Below are positions 33,479 through 44,418 of a stretch of 64,000 nucleotides of DNA, piece after piece. Position 1 is the first letter of the stretch. Each line of letters begins with the position of its first letter. The notes under the pieces are model-generated. The model did no database searches. It saw nothing but the letters and a program-made list of their open reading frames with translations, and was not told the DNA's origin. Origin of the DNA: Aporrectodea caliginosa (taxonomy: Eukaryota > Annelida > Clitellata > Crassiclitellata > Lumbricidae). The translations under genes and the position numbers were made by a program. The stretch is from NCBI GenBank assembly GCA_020284085.1, contig JACEVL010000143.1, positions 389,983 to 453,982 on the forward strand. The letters are read 5' to 3'.

Positions 33479-33518
33479 CTAAACACCTTTCTAACGCACG
33501 TATCTAATGTTATATAAT
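33479..33518 (+). promoter_or_regulatory. PSE-TATA small-RNA promoter
   Basis: CTAAACACCTTTCTAACG, TATATAA 32 bp on; upstream of the module at 33647. Confidence 0.6.
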
Positions 33519-33646
33519 GCAAAACTACGTCCCTGCATGTACATACGGTTGAGATGATATTTCCAGAGTACGCTAGTAACGCTACGCCACTGACTTAATT
33601 CACGTTGTTAAAATGAATAAATAATGAATCAAACTGCTAGTAATCT

Positions 33647-33730
33647 GGTAGTGCCAGTCCCAAACCTGAATAAAGGAGGAGTAATAAGGAATAATCTAAT
33701 CGCAGTGTCGTTACGCAGCAACTAACCAAC
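33647..33730 (+). ncRNA. small-RNA module, long form
   Basis: GGTAGTGCCAGTCCCAAACC, AAAGGAGGAG, AATCTAATCGCAGTGTCGTT, ACGCAGC. Confidence 0.5.
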
Positions 33731-33929
33731 TATATTCAAAGTACGTGTACCTAAACTAGATTATTTGTTATAGAATTACAAAGTCAACGCTCTGGGGTTT
33801 AGAAATGTCGCGTATTAAAATATGCACATAGATTAACCATAACCATAACCATAAATCATGCTCACGTACCGTATGTAAAAAGAAAACTGTCAATCCGGAT
33901 ATACGGACCAGAAGCGTTTTCAGTTGCCA

Positions 33930-33995
33930 TTTGATGGTTGTTTAGTTTCTGTTTAACGATACATGTTTCATAACAAAGATGATTAGTGTGGACTG
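33930..33995 (-). ncRNA. small-RNA module, hairpin half
   Basis: Minus-strand CACTAATCATCTTTGTTATG, AAACATGTATCGTTAAACAG; head to head with the next entry. Confidence 0.4.
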
Positions 33996-34018
33996 TGAAG
34001 TATGACTCCGACTATACC

Positions 34019-34112
34019 GTGGTAATGCCAGTCAAAAGCCTAGAGAAAAGAGGAGAGCAACGCTTGTAATGATCTTGGTTTTGACACAGTGTCTTTAAAC
34101 AGCAAGTAACCA
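34019..34112 (+). ncRNA. small-RNA module, long form
   Basis: TGGTAATGCCAGTCAAAAGC, GAGAAAAGAGGAGAGCAACG, TTTTGACACAGTGTCTTTAA, ACAGC. Confidence 0.5.
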
Positions 34113-34228
34113 ACCAACCAATTACTTTTTAAGACGTCAATGGCCACAGCAACGATTAGATTTCTGAATAATAATAAATATTATGCCACATACGAACGGT
34201 GATAACTGTTAGCAAAATAATTTCTGTG

Positions 34229-34275
34229 AGGTCAACGACCTCTGTTGCCATAAGATGTCGCTAAACTCTGGGTTC
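34229..34275 (+). ncRNA. small-RNA hairpin module
   Basis: AGGTCAACGACCTCTGTTGC, CATAAGATGTCGCTAAAC. Stem AACGAC/GUCGCU. Confidence 0.5.
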
Positions 34276-34346
34276 ATCCATGCAATAACCTTATTGAGAC
34301 GTGCGTAATAGCGGATTTACTAAAGAAACGAACAAAGCAGTTATGG

Positions 34347-34387
34347 TTAAACACCTTTTTGACACAATCATCTAACGCTATATAAAT
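34347..34387 (+). promoter_or_regulatory. PSE-TATA small-RNA promoter
   Basis: TTAAACACCTTTTTGACA, TATATAAATGC 32 bp on. Confidence 0.6.
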
Positions 34388-34468
34388 GCACGTCTCATCA
34401 GCGTAAACGTTTAATATATGGAATTTCGTTTAGGAACAGAACATTCAGGACATAAGTAATGGATGGTA

Positions 34469-34509
34469 TTAAACACCTTTATAACAAATTCATCTGACAT
34501 TATATATAT
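34469..34509 (+). promoter_or_regulatory. PSE-TATA small-RNA promoter
   Basis: TTAAACACCTTTATAACA, TATATATAT 32 bp on; feeds the modules at 34563. Confidence 0.6.
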
Positions 34510-34562
34510 TTAAAATGAAGTCGCTTTACAACTATAGTCATGTTCTGAGATCAGCTTTGGCA

Positions 34563-34675
34563 CAGTCGACGTTAACGGCAGTGGCAGCCATGAGATGATA
34601 AACACTGAACGTTACTACTAGCGTGGTGCCAGTCTCAAGCCTAGCTAGAGGAGGAGGGAGATGATAATTACCTGT
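34563..34675 (+). ncRNA. small-RNA hairpin followed by long-form 5' half
   Basis: CAGTCGACGTTAACGGCAGT, GGCAGCCATGAGATGATAAA, CACTG, then GGTGCCAGTCTCAAGCC and GAGGAGGAGGGAGATGATAA. The two parts are ten bases apart. Confidence 0.45.
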
Positions 34676-34679
34676 GGGG

Positions 34680-35560
34680 CTTATTCTCGCCAACTTTTGG
34701 GAACATGTTCCTCGGTTCGCCAGATATCGACGCCCATGGCATTTCTGTAGCGCCCGATATAAATAATAACGGCACTATAGACATGAGAAAATCGACATCT
34801 ATAGGTGATCAATCATCAAAGCGAAATCTTTGCAGTTTCGGTCCCAGGGTTAAAGTTCAGCCAGGGCAATCCGCGATCCGTTGTTGCCACGATTAGGAGG
34901 AAGAGGCATTTCTTTCGCAGAGGGCGCTACTCCCAGTGACCTCGAAGGTCACCGCGCATGACAGCTGCTGTCATGGCGTCATGGTCCATCGACGAACGAC
35001 TTAAGATAGAAAATTCAAATCGTTCCTTATGTTTATAAACATTTATATTATATTATATACAATGCAATACTGGCAATGACGTGAGGAGGAGGAGCAACGG
35101 AATGGTTGAGTGACATATAGATCTGAGTTTCCTCGTCCAAGGCTTTTATGTAAAAACACACAGGCAGACCACTGAGACCAGTGATACGTTCCACATATAC
35201 TGTATATGTGTATGTATGCGTACATGCAGGCTATGTGTCTGTGTGCGTATGTACATGTATATGTGTGCGTGTATGTTCATTTGAACTTATGTGTGCGTGT
35301 GAGCTCGTGTACAATCTTGTACGCAGAGTTGGGATTAATAGTCAGAGCAGTGACTGCACAAAATAGAATAGTAAATATTACCTGCAGAAACTGTTTTGAA
35401 AATACATATTATATTTGACTATTTAAAAACTATTTAGCCATTTTCGGTTTCAGTAGTAGATAATTGTTTAGAGAAAAGCCTGCATTTCTCGACAGTATTA
35501 ACTTTCAGTAATGTAGTTCGGGTTAACTTAAAGTAAGAGCAACTATTCAAAAGTTTCATC
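34680..35560. other. non-coding, no feature seen
   Basis: Short ORFs only. A TGTATATGTGTATG-rich patch at 35200-35290. Confidence 0.3.
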
Positions 35561-35562
35561 TT

Positions 35563-35603
35563 ATAGACACCCTTTTCAAGAAATTTAGCATTTCTACATA
35601 AAC
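35563..35603 (+). promoter_or_regulatory. PSE-TATA promoter, weak TATA
   Basis: ATAGACACCCTTTTCAAG, TACATAAA at the 32-bp position. Confidence 0.45.
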
Positions 35604-35961
35604 GCGGCAGTTTGAAAATAATGCTTTCTTTTGTGAATTATTTCTGAATGACTGAATAGTGAATAGTCTTTCTAAACTGGAGCACTGGATGTAAAATTTA
35701 ATTCATTCCACTCGTGGTTCACTATTTCTTTTGTAGTAAATAGTAAATAGGTACTAATGAAATACTATTTCATGAGGTCCTGTGACATTATTATTTCGAT
35801 AAGTATATCAACGGATTTAATTATCTTCTTGCTATCGTAAAGTTTTTGAAACTTTTATTTTATTTTCAGTATTCTTAAATTGCAGTTGTAATGTTGATCG
35901 TTCTTCATCTTGAAAGTTTCGATGCTAAGCAGGTAATACAACTATATTGTGGCGCAATTCT

Positions 35962-36001
35962 TTAAACACCTTTTTCAAGAATTTCAGATTTCTATATAAA
36001 T
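35962..36001 (+). promoter_or_regulatory. PSE-TATA small-RNA promoter, spacing 31
   Basis: TTAAACACCTTTTTCAAG, TATATAAATG. Confidence 0.6.
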
Positions 36002-36029
36002 GTGACAGAACCTTAGATTGCAACTCAAC

Positions 36030-36088
36030 AACTTTAAAGACGTCAACAGCCTTTGTAGCTATAGGATGTCGTTAAATATTGGATTATG
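36030..36088 (+). ncRNA. small-RNA hairpin module
   Basis: AAAGACGTCAACAGCCTTTG, TAGCTATAGGATGTCGTTAA, ATATTGG. Begins about 40 bp after the TATA at 35993, so one of the closest promoter-RNA pairs. Confidence 0.55.
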
Positions 36089-36195
36089 TATATGTAGATT
36101 GCAACTCACGTCATTATCATGTTGGTTTTCAAGAGTCTCAGAACGGGCAAGCATCTAGTATAATAATATAAGTACTACCGTAAAAATTCATTAGT

Positions 36196-36357
36196 CTTAT
36201 TACCAAGCTTAAATTGATGGCTCTGAGCAATTGTGAGTGAAGGACTTGCTCAAGGTCCCTGCACAGTAACCGTCTCAAGAGAGGTGGATGGAACCCGTAC
36301 TCTCAGCCTCACAACTCACAAGGCGAGCGCTCTAACCAATCGGATACCGTACCCAAC
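36196..36357 (-). mobile_element. SINE-III copy
   Basis: gaaggacttgctcaaggtcc, acagtaaccgtctc and a head region ending caatcggataccgtaccc. Confidence 0.6.
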
Positions 36358-36698
36358 AACTTTACCAGGTTTGTTATCAAACTATGTGCCTACTGACAAA
36401 ATGACTTGATCCACTGATTGCCTGGCTAACTAACTCACTTTCTGAGCACATGTGAAAGCCAGGGCGCCTGCTTTTAGCGACACCTAGCGTCGTGATGTTG
36501 ACCGGATCAGAGGCGTAGTAGGGAGAGATGTGTCAATGCTCTCAACAATTGTCGAAGATTGTGATAATTAATATGGTTAGATCTCGTCGACAGAGGTGTT
36601 TGCGTCGATAATAACAAACGAGCCTGAACTACGGAGTCACGAATGTGACACACAGAAAGTAAATGATACGCAGTGACATATTGGTTACGGTGCTCTAT

Positions 36699-36738
36699 TT
36701 AAACACCTTTAAATCGCTTTCAAAGATTTTTATATAAT
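36699..36738 (+). promoter_or_regulatory. PSE-TATA small-RNA promoter
   Basis: TTAAACACCTTTAAATCG, TATATAA 32 bp on. First of a pair 76 bp apart. Confidence 0.6.
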
Positions 36739-36774
36739 CACAGGCATGGCAGACAATTTTTAATTTGCTTGATT

Positions 36775-36815
36775 TTAAACACCGTCAAAATGTAGGCAGC
36801 TAGTACTATATAAGT
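36775..36815 (+). promoter_or_regulatory. PSE-TATA small-RNA promoter
   Basis: TTAAACACCGTCAAAATG, TATATAAG 32 bp on. Confidence 0.6.
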
Positions 36816-36850
36816 TTTGGACACGATAGCTGATGGTATACTGTTTTACT

Positions 36851-36897
36851 ATGATCGACGTTGCTATGGGATGTCGTTAAACTTTGGATGCATCCAT
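36851..36897 (+). ncRNA. small-RNA hairpin module
   Basis: ATGATCGACGTTGCTATGGG, ATGTCGTTAAACTTTGG; starts about 44 bp after the TATA at 36807. Confidence 0.55.
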
Positions 36898-36954
36898 CTA
36901 CCGATGGTAAATACAGAATAACCAGTAGATAAAGGTAAGTTGAATCGTAATAAT

Positions 36955-37165
36955 ATTGTAATCGAACATTTATAAAGCGCCACGCATCGATTTAGAAGCG
37001 CTCCCACTCGTGTCAAATGTAATGGTCTTCAGGCGTTTCCTAAGCAGTTGAATACTGAGGAGCACACGCCGCAATTCCCGTAGGAGTCGGTTGAAACAAG
37101 AGGGGCCAACCGATTTAAGCCTTATAGATTGAGTAGTAGCAACCAGGGCCGTTGATGTCAAACTT
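36955..37165 (-). mobile_element. L2-type LINE 3' fragment
   Basis: Minus frame with RLKSVGPSCFNRLLREL and RKRLKTITFDT, the conserved C-terminus of these elements, ending in GGCGCTTTATAAATGTTCGA. Confidence 0.7.
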
Positions 37166-37194
37166 TACTCAGTATTCATCAATTAAGGTTGGAT

Positions 37195-37258
37195 GTAGCT
37201 ACTATTTAACGACGCTGTGTGATGACAACGATGGTTAGCGTCTCTCTTCTTCTAGATA
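37195..37258 (-). ncRNA. small-RNA module, hairpin half
   Basis: Minus-strand ACGCTAACCATCGTTGTCAT, CACACAGCGTCGTTAAAT. Confidence 0.4.
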
Positions 37259-37271
37259 AAACTGGATCGAA

Positions 37272-37315
37272 TAGTTTAAAGACATCTTATGGCATCAAAG
37301 ATCGTTGACGTCGAT
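37272..37315 (-). ncRNA. small-RNA hairpin module
   Basis: Minus-strand CGACGTCAACGATCTTTGAT, GCCATAAGATGTCTTTAAAC. Confidence 0.45.
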
Positions 37316-37387
37316 TGCTAAAAATTGCGCAGGATTAGCTGTCGATATGTGGTGATCCTGGATTTAAACACTGATCGGTTACATTAT

Positions 37388-37425
37388 TATTTAACATCTT
37401 ATGGCATTGAAGGCCGTTGTCTAGC
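37388..37425 (-). ncRNA. small-RNA hairpin module
   Basis: Minus-strand GACAACGGCCTTCAATGCCA, TAAGATGTTAAAT, about 50 bp after the TATA-like box at 37478. Confidence 0.45.
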
Positions 37426-37470
37426 AATAGATTCGTCCAGCGATTTAATCTCAAATTCAACGCGCCGCGC

Positions 37471-37510
37471 TTATTTAATATAAACGATTCCCCGTTAAAA
37501 AGGTGTCGAA
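37471..37510 (-). promoter_or_regulatory. PSE-TATA small-RNA promoter
   Basis: TTCGACACCTTTTTAACG, TTAAATAA at 32 bp. Confidence 0.5.
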
Positions 37511-37639
37511 ATGTCGTGACAGTTTCTCCTTAGTTTTAGCCGTAACATAGATGATGGTTATGAGTTCTCCCCCCGAAGGCAGGTACGCTAGCATTTTTTA
37601 TTGCACAAGGGGATGAGATGAGCAATTGAGTATGGCGGT

Positions 37640-37765
37640 TCCCCGTTGCCTTCCTTACAGACATTTATGAGTGAGCAACTTGTCCGGGGTTGCTGTGCTG
37701 GAGCTTGACGTGGATTCGAACCTGCGACCCTCCGGTTACAAGACACAGAACATACCGCTTAGATA
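37640..37765 (-). mobile_element. SINE-I copy, worn
   Basis: gtggattcgaacctgcgacc and ctccggttacaagacacaga, complement of the SINE-I head. Confidence 0.5.
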
Positions 37766-37784
37766 AAATGAAGTAATACTTCAC

Positions 37785-37838
37785 AGTGTTTAACGACAAA
37801 GGCCGATCATGGATTTGGACTGGCACTACCAGAGTACG
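37785..37838 (-). ncRNA. small-RNA module, short hybrid
   Basis: Minus-strand GGTAGTGCCAGTCCAAATCC, GATCGGCCTTTGTCGTTAAA, CACTG. Confidence 0.4.
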
Positions 37839-37889
37839 GGCAGTGGACTTATGGGTCAGATATAATTAAGTGTTGCAACGGATTGATGC

Positions 37890-37945
37890 AGAATTTAACG
37901 ACGTCTTATGGCAAGAAAGACGTCGACAGAATTTATTTTGGCAAA
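37890..37945 (-). ncRNA. small-RNA hairpin module
   Basis: Minus-strand TTCTGTCGACGTCTTTCTTG, CCATAAGACGTCGTTAAAT. Confidence 0.45.
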
Positions 37946-38040
37946 TATTATATTAGATCAGATCAGACTGGATTAAACCAGATATGATCCAGCGTCAATA
38001 TTTCTTCGTTGATTATTTATAGCAGCCACCAAGGTAGATG

Positions 38041-38081
38041 CTAAACACCTTTATAACGTATCCAACATACGCTATAATAAC
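38041..38081 (+). promoter_or_regulatory. PSE-TATA small-RNA promoter
   Basis: CTAAACACCTTTATAACG, TATAATAA 32 bp on. Confidence 0.6.
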
Positions 38082-38129
38082 ACCCTTCTGACGCCGTTAA
38101 TTCAAGTTAACAGGTCTCGTGTACTTCGA

Positions 38130-38270
38130 ATTGTCGTGACGATTTGTGATGTCATAAGACTACGCTAAACTTTGGAATAATAAAAACTCCACAACCGCTC
38201 GTACTCTGACAGTGCCAGTCCCCAACCTTAGAAAGGAGGGCGACGATAGACAGATTTAAACAGAAACCAA
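38130..38270 (+). ncRNA. small-RNA hairpin plus long-form module
   Basis: TTGTCGTGACGATTTGTGAT, GTCATAAGACTACGCTAAAC; then ACAGTGCCAGTCCCCAACC, AGAAAGGAGGGCGACGATAG, TTTAAACAG. Downstream of the promoter at 38041. Confidence 0.45.
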
Positions 38271-38354
38271 ATAACTTTGATGACAGGATGCTATATACCT
38301 TATAACTGTGTTCATAAGATTTCCGTTCACCAAAGTGCGATTAGCATTATGATA

Positions 38355-38612
38355 GGGGAGGGGCGATAGCGCATTGGATAACACACTGGCATAGAGAGCG
38401 AGAGGTACCGAGATCGTAGGCGGACATGCTTTGTAGGCTGCTATTAGCGCCGTGTATTGCAGGCTGTCTGTCCTGTTAAAGTAGTTAAGATTTATGTCTT
38501 CTGTCATTAATTTTGTGTTCTTGCGAATTGTTTCAATTGCATAACTGTACACTGTAACCGGTTGCTGTTTGTCAACAAGATTGTTTCAATAAAGAATATT
38601 ATTATTATTATA
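38355..38612 (+). mobile_element. SINE-IV copy
   Basis: GATAGCGCATTGGATAACAC head, GTGTATTGCAGGCTGTCTGT body, TTTCAATAAAGAATATTATT tail. Confidence 0.65.
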
Positions 38613-38693
38613 ATTGTTATTAACCAGAAACAACCCGCGAAGTGTTGGAGGCAACCAGGTAACAAAACGTAAAACTATATTATTATTAATCAA

Positions 38694-38740
38694 AGGTTTA
38701 ACGTCGCCTTATGACATCAAAGGCCGTTGACGACAAAAAA
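38694..38740 (-). ncRNA. small-RNA hairpin module
   Basis: Minus-strand TTGTCGTCAACGGCCTTTGA, TGTCATAAGGCGACGTTAAAC; directly downstream of the promoter at 38759. Confidence 0.5.
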
Positions 38741-38758
38741 CTATATATTACGCCACGA

Positions 38759-38799
38759 TTATTTATGGAAGGCTTAGCTGGTTTAAAAGAGGTGTCTTA
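38759..38799 (-). promoter_or_regulatory. PSE-TATA small-RNA promoter
   Basis: TAAGACACCTCTTTTAAA, CATAAATAA at 32-33 bp. Confidence 0.5.
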
Positions 38800-38869
38800 A
38801 ATGTCAAATCGGAAACATTCTTGTATATACATTGCAACGACATTACATACGACTGCCAGGTCAGTTGAC

Positions 38870-38926
38870 AAATGTGATTAACGTCACCCTCCCAATTTTT
38901 TCTACACTTGGGACTGGCACCATCCG
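38870..38926 (-). ncRNA. small-RNA module, 5' half
   Basis: Minus-strand GGTGCCAGTCCCAAGTGTAG, GGGAGGGTGACGTTAATC. Confidence 0.4.
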
Positions 38927-39359
38927 AACAACTGCGTCGCTTAGTTTTTTTATTTGAGTCACTTTTCGGTCTCATTATGTCAAGTTGATCATTGGGTTCT
39001 GTTCTTCATCTTCCTCTGTGGTAATTTTGTTCCGATTTCTAATTCTCCTATTGTATTTTCGTTTATTGGTCAGCTCTAGCTGTCATAACGCAGCTAGTTA
39101 CAAGATTCATTCATCGATAGTTACTGTTGGCTACAGTGAAACGTTAATGCTTAAAGAGTCATGCTGGGTCAGATAGATAGGCCTAAGCTTGGCTTTATTG
39201 TCTAGAAATGGGACTCTAATAAATGTTTTTAAACATCATGCGTGGAATGAAGTTTTTATCGTCTTTATTTGGGAGGACACTGCTTTAAACTCCTTAAGTT
39301 GCAATTCCTTTTCTTGGTTAGAATTGGTACTGCACTTAGTAACAAATAGTCTATCAGTG

Positions 39360-39645
39360 GTGCTCGATATTGCAGTGGTTAGCGAAGCGTGACTGTCAAT
39401 CGAGAGGTCGTGGTTTCAAACCTCCGCCAGGGCAGAATAATTTGGTTCCAGATTTCTGCTCCTCCTGCACCCACTGCCAACTCAGCGTAAATGTGTTCAC
39501 TGGCCGATACACTGTCGGTGGGAAGATGAGACGGCGAGGGAGAGGACTGGCCACCCGCCCTCATATGCCGAGGCTAAGAAAATGAAGTCGCTAGCACTTC
39601 ACAACTGTGGCTGCCTCAGCGCTAGCTTAAGGGACTGCTCTTCTT
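39360..39645 (+). mobile_element. tRNA-headed SINE, type VI
   Basis: gcagtggttagcgaagcgtg and gtggtttcaaacctccgcc as box A/B; a G-rich body and TCGCTAGCACTTCACAACTG follow. A minus-strand head copy is at 54380-54452. Confidence 0.55.
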
Positions 39646-39728
39646 CTTCAGTTGCTATTAAGGATTTTCTACGTTCGTTTCTTATAGCGGTCAACCAACA
39701 GAGTACTAAATACGCTTGTAATTTTCAA

Positions 39729-39768
39729 TTTATACAGTATCAGTGGCATCTGTTTTAAAGGTGTTAAG
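39729..39768 (-). promoter_or_regulatory. PSE-TATA small-RNA promoter
   Basis: CTTAACACCTTTAAAACA, GTATAAAT at 32-33 bp; upstream AGCAAACGAGGCCATGAGTA flank. Confidence 0.5.
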
Positions 39769-39852
39769 CAATTAACAGGCATTACTCATGGCCTCGTTTG
39801 CTCCTAGATATTAAATACGGTCACGTTCGTCCGCTCAGAATTGTAGTTTCAA

Positions 39853-39938
39853 CTGTTTGACGGCATCCTATGGCTACCAGGGTCGTTGACGTCCTCCTTC
39901 TCCTTCCTTCAGTCTTTGGACTGGCACTACCTGCCATT
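39853..39938 (-). ncRNA. small-RNA module, both parts fused
   Basis: Minus-strand GTAGTGCCAGTCCAAAGACT, GAAGGAAGGAGAAGGAGGAC, GTCAACGACCCTGGTAGCCA, TAGGATGCCGTCAAACAG. The clearest copy showing 5' part and hairpin as one unit. Confidence 0.55.
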
Positions 39939-39977
39939 ATGGACACGGACTAGTAGTGGCGGAGTTTCAGAATCGAC

Positions 39978-40024
39978 AGTTTAACATCTTATGGCAATAG
40001 CGGACCGATAGAAATTATTTTGGC
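39978..40024 (-). ncRNA. small-RNA hairpin module
   Basis: Minus-strand TTTCTATCGGTCCGCTATTG, CCATAAGATGTTAAAC. Confidence 0.4.
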
Positions 40025-40084
40025 AAATAACAGTCTCATTATTATTCCAAAGTTAAACTACATATTGTCACTGCTATAATATCA

Positions 40085-40120
40085 GTTGACACCTTTAAAA
40101 AAGGAGTTAATTTTATATCA
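40085..40120 (+). promoter_or_regulatory. possible PSE-TATA promoter, spacing 29
   Basis: GTTGACACCTTTAAAAAA, TATATCA. Confidence 0.3.
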
Positions 40121-40183
40121 ATTCAGTTTCTTAACGCTAAGCAAAAGTCGATATAGTTCGACTTGCAGGTCCTTATAATCACT

Positions 40184-40226
40184 AAATATATATTAAGGAA
40201 GAGCAATACATTATAAAGGTGTTTAA
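40184..40226 (-). promoter_or_regulatory. PSE-TATA small-RNA promoter
   Basis: TTAAACACCTTTATAATG, AATATATATTTA at 32-33 bp. Confidence 0.5.
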
Positions 40227-40944
40227 GTTGCTTCCACGTTATACCGCTTGCAAATTCTACTCCTTGACCTATACACAAATTTTTCCCGTTGTCATTTCTT
40301 TGCTAATTTATGGTCATTTTCTTCTGTGGTTATTTTCTCTCATTTATTCATTTTTTCCTTTGAGTTATTTTATGTTGTCAACTTGGCTATAAAGCTATTT
40401 TGTTCCTATAATCATTTCCTACCTCTGCAATTTATTTTTCTCCTGTTGGTCCTTTAGTTCCGTGGCATTTCTCCTGCTGGAAATGTCTTCCGTTGGCACC
40501 GTTCCTTTAGTGCCACCGTAGGGCAGCAGCGGAGTGTCGGAAGGTGTGATCGCTTAATCGCTGTCGATTAGTCGCTTTCTGTTCTATAGACTTTCTACTT
40601 GAAAATCGTCTTCTGTCGTATAATGTATCTTATAACGTGATGGTTTATATAGCTCCTCTATTGGAGAGGTCGTCGAAAGCGCTGAACAAACACAATGCCA
40701 TCGCTTAAGTCATCGCTGCTTTATGAACGCCACGACGTGTACGCGTGTGTATGTCCATCTATGTGTGCATGTATGTGTGTGTTTCTCTATGTATGCATCT
40801 ATGCTTGTGTCTATGTATCTGCGGATGTGCGTAAATAGCCTACGTGTGTATTATAATTTTATAATTATAATTATTATTATCATCAGCATCAATTGTTACA
40901 AAATGTACTCACAGCATATACCTGTTGATGGACGAAAAACGCGA

Positions 40945-40985
40945 TATTTGATACGTACAGCTAAAGCATTTTAAAGGTGTCCAAG
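40945..40985 (-). promoter_or_regulatory. possible PSE promoter, poor TATA
   Basis: TTGGACACCTTTAAAATG, ATCAAATA at the expected place; borders the (ATT)n array. Confidence 0.3.
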
Positions 40986-41004
40986 CCTTACCTTTGTCAC
41001 TTTA

Positions 41005-42135
<1,131 letters not shown>

Positions 42136-42690
42136 CGTCGTCATCATCATCATTAGACAGAATGACAGACAGAATTGGCCAAAAAGACAAGAAAAACAAT
42201 TGAAACAGAACAAAACAAAGAATCCATTTATTGTTGTTCTTTCGTCAACCGCCAGGCGGCGTTAGTCCGATCGCTTTTGTCAGAAACTTATCGTTAGAGG
42301 GAGCCACGTTCAAACGACGATGACAGCAAAATGAAGATTAATTCACAGACTGCACTTCGAATTAACGACGCTACGACTCGAGTCGTTCTCCTTTCCCCCG
42401 CTACGTGGCGCCAACGCTGACCCCAGGTCACCGGTCTGTCATCTAGCGACGGTTACGTCATCATTCCGAGCGATTTCCTGTGACATGCGACACCGTCTTC
42501 ATCTTTCGTCCGGTGTGAGGCGAAATCAGAACCACGGCGAAAAGAGTTCCTCTGAAGAATATCGAGAATATCGAGACCGGTTTGCGTTATTGGGAAGGAG
42601 ACCCATATTATAAAAATAATAATAATAATGAAAATAAAATATTCTGTGGAAATCGTATGCTAAAGTCACCCATTAATTATAATTGTCATT
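42136..42690. other. GC-richer non-coding DNA
   Basis: No ORF or repeat recognised, apart from (AATA)n at 42615. Confidence 0.3.
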
Positions 42691-42692
42691 TG

Positions 42693-42757
42693 TAACTTCT
42701 ATAGCGCCGGTGTCTAAGGCAGAAGGGATCTAGCGATGGCGCACAAAATCAAGCCAT
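42693..42757 (+). repeat. dispersed repeat (cttctatagcgccggtg)
   Basis: Relative of 18013-18076. Confidence 0.5.
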
Positions 42758-42849
42758 GATGAATGAGATCAATATTTAGATGACCTTTTCTAAAAAATTA
42801 CGTTTCACCCTAATCAGACAAGCAGTCGCTATCGTTAAACTGCTGTTGT

Positions 42850-42980
42850 CAAGCAAACCGCAGGGCACCGGCTTATTGACGAGGACTGTGTGCTATCAGA
42901 GATCAAAGCCTAGTCGATGTCTGGGTACGATCAAGTGATCAAGGTCCCTCCTTTACAGTGACCATCTCATGGGAAGAAGT
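42850..42980 (+). repeat. dispersed repeat with SINE-III-like end
   Basis: cgcagggcaccggcttattg, then caaggtccctcctttacagt shared with SINE-III bodies. Confidence 0.45.
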
Positions 42981-43020
42981 TTAAAGCAAATTCAATAGGG
43001 AATCGTGTCATATCCCGTCC

Positions 43021-43058
43021 TTATATAGCATCGGTTGACTAAGTTTCCAGGTGTCTAA
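43021..43058 (-). promoter_or_regulatory. PSE-TATA small-RNA promoter
   Basis: TTAGACACCTGGAAACTT, TATATAAG 32 bp on. Confidence 0.5.
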
Positions 43059-43121
43059 GGCGATCGAACTCTGCAGCTGTAGTTGACAGTGAGTTCATTT
43101 AATGCAAATAGTTTCTCACCC

Positions 43122-43160
43122 TTATATAATTACATGTGACACTGTTTTAAAGGTGTCTAA
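43122..43160 (-). promoter_or_regulatory. PSE-TATA small-RNA promoter
   Basis: TTAGACACCTTTAAAACA, TATATAAG 32 bp on; 102 bp from the previous copy, same strand. Confidence 0.6.
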
Positions 43161-43289
43161 ATGCGTACGCTCTAACAAATCGTGTGCAGAGATTACGCGA
43201 GTACAAACCATCGTAATCGCACAACTTCTAAAGCGCCACCGAAGGACATGCTAATTTTCACGAGCGCTGTCTTTCGAGCAACGGCGAAA

Positions 43290-44055
43290 GTTTCTGCTAT
43301 TCTACGGAGAAATTTATTGCCTGCTAAAAACTAAAATCTTCTATAATGTAGGCGGAACCGATTTTGCAAGATGATCGATCTGGCACGACACCGGCGAGCG
43401 GCCAGCCCGAAGTTAATAATGTTCTCAAATAGATAAACAAGGCCGAACCTTCTCTGGAGAACTAATGACGCCTACGACCGCCAGAGGGACGGGGTCTGGT
43501 CGACAATGCGCTCGGCTGGATCGTTTATCGACGACCGGTCGAAGCACTCCGGGAAACCCTGCGCTGGCGTCTTTATATAATATATTCGTTTATTGGTATG
43601 AAACAGGTAGACACACCGCTATCTGATACATGATAGTAGCCTAATAGAAAGTTTAGAATGAGTGTAGTGTTTTTAGTCATACAATGTCAGGTTAGCCTAT
43701 ATCACCAAGAGAGCTTCTATATAGGACTTTGTCGTCGTCGCCGCCGCTAGAGGCGCTAGTGAGAACACCGGTGTGGTGGAGAATAGGCTCATGGGTGAAA
43801 AGTGTCCAACTGCGCCCAATATGTGTTGACAAGGCATTAGATATTGAGGCGAGCCTAAACTTAAACTGGAATATTTACCCTATGTAATTTGTTTATTGTC
43901 TTCATGTTACAAGTTCATGCGAATTTCAAGCAATGATCAAATTCCTGTCATTAATAGAATCCGTTGTTTTGATTCAAGAAATTTCGAAATATTGACCTAT
44001 CTTAGCTTTTGCTTTAGAGGACTTTACTGGATGACTGGATGAACCTTTTGGTGAT
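43290..44055. other. non-coding, no feature seen
   Basis: No supported ORF or repeat. Confidence 0.3.
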
Positions 44056-44060
44056 TTTCA

Positions 44061-44099
44061 AAATATAGCAATGGTGCAGCACTTTTTAAAGGTGTCTAA
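44061..44099 (-). promoter_or_regulatory. PSE-TATA small-RNA promoter
   Basis: TTAGACACCTTTAAAAAG, TATATTTT 32 bp on. A satellite starts 20 bp upstream of its PSE. Confidence 0.55.
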
Positions 44100-44119
44100 A
44101 ACGAGCGCTGTAGCTAAAC

Positions 44120-44132
44120 GGGAGAGAGAGAA

Positions 44133-44205
<73 letters not shown>

Positions 44206-44373
44206 CAGACAGACAGACACAGACACAGACACAGACACAGACACAGACACAGACACAGACACAGACACAGACACAGAGACACACAGACACACAGACACAC
44301 AGACACACAGACACACAGACACACAGACACACAGACACACAGACACACAGACACACAGACACACAGACACACA

Positions 44374-44418
<45 letters not shown>

